Assembly: GCA_937927625.1 (NCBI GenBank)
Contig: CALBSD010000101.1
Span: 1 to 6,687 of the forward strand
Reading direction: 5' to 3'
Length of the DNA: 6,687 nucleotides
From: an uncultured Actinomycetes bacterium
Lineage (GTDB): Bacteria > Actinomycetota > Acidimicrobiia > Acidimicrobiales > Ilumatobacteraceae
The notes below the pieces were generated by a model. It was not told the DNA's origin. It worked only from the letters and a program-made list of their open reading frames with translations, and ran no database searches. Shown piece after piece: positions 5,168 to 6,687 of the stretch. A program made the position numbers and the translations under genes. Each line of letters begins with the position of its first letter. Position 1 is the stretch's first letter.

Positions 5168-6687
5168 ATGGCAAAAATCCTGGTCTCCGAAGAATTAGCC
5201 GAAGGCGGTCTCAGCAAGCTCCGCGCTGCCGGCCACGAGGTCGACGTGCAGACCGGATTGTCTCCCGATCAGCTTCATACCGCCATCAAAGGCGCTCATG
5301 CACTCATCGTGCGGTCTGCCACCCTGGTGGACGATGCGCTGATGGCTGCGGCTGATTCGCTCATGGTGGTGGGTCGCGCTGGTGTTGGTCTCGACAATGT
5401 TGATGTTGAATCTGCAACTCGTCGCGGCGTGATGGTGGCGAACGCACCCGAGTCCAACATTGTCTCTGCTGCAGAGCACACGATGGCTATGTTGCTGGCA
5501 GTTGCGCGCAACGTGCCGCAAGCCCACGCCGCTCTCGTGCAAGGTCGTTGGGAGCGCAGCAAGTGGGAAGGCGTTGAACTTTTCGACAAAACCTTCGGCG
5601 TTGTTGGTCTTGGCCGCATTGGCAAGTTGGTGGCACAACGTGCCGGAGCGTTTGGCATGCGCGTCGTTGCATTCGATCCGTTTGTTTCTGAAGAGCGTGC
5701 GCGCGCAATGAACATCGAGATGTTGGATCTCGACACACTCGTCGAGCGTTCTGACTTCATCACAATTCACCTTCCAAAGAACAAAGAAACCATCAACTTG
5801 TTCAACAAGGAAATGTTCAAGAAGGCAAAGCCTTCGTTGCGCATCATCAACGTTGCTCGTGGCGGAATTATTAACGAAGCAGACCTTGCTGAAGCAGTGA
5901 AGACTGGCGTCATTGCTGGTGCTGCTCTCGACGTATTCGACAAGGAGCCCACCACAGAGTCGCCGCTGTTTGAGGTGCCCGGCATTGTTGTCACGCCTCA
6001 CCTTGGTGCAAGCACTACGGAAGCACAGGACCGTGCTGGTCTCGACATTGCAGATCAGATCATCCTTGCGTTGGCGGGGGATTTTGTTCCGTACGCCGTG
6101 AACATTTCGGCTGCGGATGCAAACGAAACCCTCAAGCCGTACTTGCCATTGGCAGAACGATTGGGTCGTCTGTTCTCGTCGGCTGCAGCTGCAGATATTT
6201 CAGAGCTTGAAATCATCGCCACAGGTGAAATTGCTGGATACGACACTCGCATCCTCACGTTGTCTGCGTTGAAGGGTTTCTTCTCTGCACGTCATTCGGA
6301 AGCAGTCACATATGTGAATGCGCCACAGATTGCTGAAAGCCAAAAGGTGGCAATCAAGGAATCGAACGTGTCGTCTGCGTCGGCCAATAGCGATTACGTG
6401 AACCTCATCACCTTGCGTGCAGGCTCACACAGCATTGCTGCAACGTTGGTCGGTCCTCGTCGCCAGGCTCGCATTGTCATGGTGGATGATCACATGACAG
6501 ACGTGCCACCATCGGACCACATGTTGGTCGTGCGCAACGACGACCGCCCTGGTGTGATTGGTCTTGTCGGAACCTTGTTGGGTACCCACAATGTGAACAT
6601 CGCCGACATGGATGTGGGTCGTGCGCTCACCCCAGGAACCGCGCTCATGGTGATTGCTCCCACGGCAGAAGTTACCGATGCGGTGCT
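5168..6687 (+). CDS. serA: D-3-phosphoglycerate dehydrogenase, type I (3' end cut by the window)
   Basis: Oxidises 3-phosphoglycerate to 3-phosphohydroxypyruvate with NAD+, the committed step of serine biosynthesis in the cytosol. 506 residues are visible with no stop, and the frame is open to the window edge. Domains: split substrate-binding domain (1-100 and about 290-312) around the nucleotide-binding domain (about 101-289), allosteric substrate-binding domain (about 315-445), and ACT domain (from about 452, incomplete). Visible residues are the NAD loop GLGRIG (147-152) with D170 for NAD+ specificity, catalytic R231 in ARGG, E260 in DKEP and H278 in PHLGAST. The layout matches the 528-residue Mycobacterium tuberculosis SerA, so roughly 20 residues are probably missing. 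In the ACT domain the effector-site Asp and Asn appear kept (D459, N477), but the Tyr of the mycobacterial site is N457. Start ATG 5168 gives the usual MAKILV strand; its Shine-Dalgarno is weak (GAGA at 5156-5159). Unrelated in function to its neighbours. Confidence 0.96.
   Translation, partial: MAKILVSEELAEGGLSKLRAAGHEVDVQTGLSPDQLHTAIKGAHALIVRSATLVDDALMAAADSLMVVGRAGVGLDNVDVESATRRGVMVANAPESNIVSAAEHTMAMLLAVARNVPQAHAALVQGRWERSKWEGVELFDKTFGVVGLGRIGKLVAQRAGAFGMRVVAFDPFVSEERARAMNIEMLDLDTLVERSDFITIHLPKNKETINLFNKEMFKKAKPSLRIINVARGGIINEADLAEAVKTGVIAGAALDVFDKEPTTESPLFEVPGIVVTPHLGASTTEAQDRAGLDIADQIILALAGDFVPYAVNISAADANETLKPYLPLAERLGRLFSSAAAADISELEIIATGEIAGYDTRILTLSALKGFFSARHSEAVTYVNAPQIAESQKVAIKESNVSSASANSDYVNLITLRAGSHSIAATLVGPRRQARIVMVDDHMTDVPPSDHMLVVRNDDRPGVIGLVGTLLGTHNVNIADMDVGRALTPGTALMVIAPTAEVTDAV

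Noticed and set aside
5130..5198. A 22-codon open frame starting ATG in the serA leader and overlapping the serA start
   Set aside because: It has no ribosome binding site and no run of Ser codons that would mark an attenuator leader peptide. The overlap with serA looks incidental.
5195..6001. A 268-residue open frame on the minus strand under serA
   Set aside because: It overlaps catalytic parts of serA, shows no family features, and its composition (many His, Cys, Asn) is typical of a shadow frame.
1..6687. Search for defence systems, CRISPR arrays, mobile elements, tRNAs or riboswitches
   Set aside because: No direct-repeat arrays, transposase or integrase motifs, tRNA-like folds or conserved riboswitch elements were seen on either strand. 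The window is nearly all housekeeping-type or metabolic coding sequence.

Overview
The window looks like ordinary chromosome from a mid-GC actinobacterium (GC roughly mid-50s % by eye). The evidence is a PASTA-domain protein with a kinase-like fold, a long type I phosphoglycerate dehydrogenase of the mycobacterial kind, a lone SCP2 lipid-binding protein, and an SDR of the kind used in acyl-CoA metabolism. A freshwater or marine Acidimicrobiia-like lineage would fit, but that is a guess from gene content and was not tested. No RNA genes, insertion sequences, CRISPR arrays, phage genes or origins were seen. Every stretch longer than 300 bases is coding.

Layout, left to right. Bases 1-11 could be the last codons of an upstream gene (Lys-Glu-stop). 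From about 124 to 2196 (+) lies a large membrane protein: a kinase-like domain facing the cytoplasm, a linker, one membrane segment and four PASTA repeats outside. The kinase domain has lost most catalytic residues, so it is best read as a PASTA pseudokinase. A short gap with a small hairpin leads to an SDR (2243-3133, +) that closely resembles the dehydrogenase part of peroxisomal multifunctional enzyme type 2 (HSD17B4). A 14-helix MFS transporter of the DHA2/EmrB type follows after only 24 nt (3158-4678, +), so the SDR and transporter are probably co-transcribed. The transporter ends tail-to-tail with a minus-strand SCP2-like protein (4675-5082, -), with the two stop codons overlapping in one TTAA. 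An 85-bp divergent intergenic region separates the SCP2 gene from serA (5168 to beyond the window, +), the first enzyme of the phosphorylated serine pathway, whose ACT domain is cut by the window edge.

How they may work together. The SDR and SCP2-like protein suggest a fatty acyl-CoA or sterol-type lipid function. The MFS transporter may export or import a related compound, but nothing in the sequence names a substrate. The pseudokinase and serA look like independent neighbours. The most notable item is the pseudokinase: it keeps the structural residues of a Hanks-type kinase and the muropeptide-sensing architecture, but has Arg for the ATP-binding Lys, GFG for DFG, and a short activation segment with no Thr.
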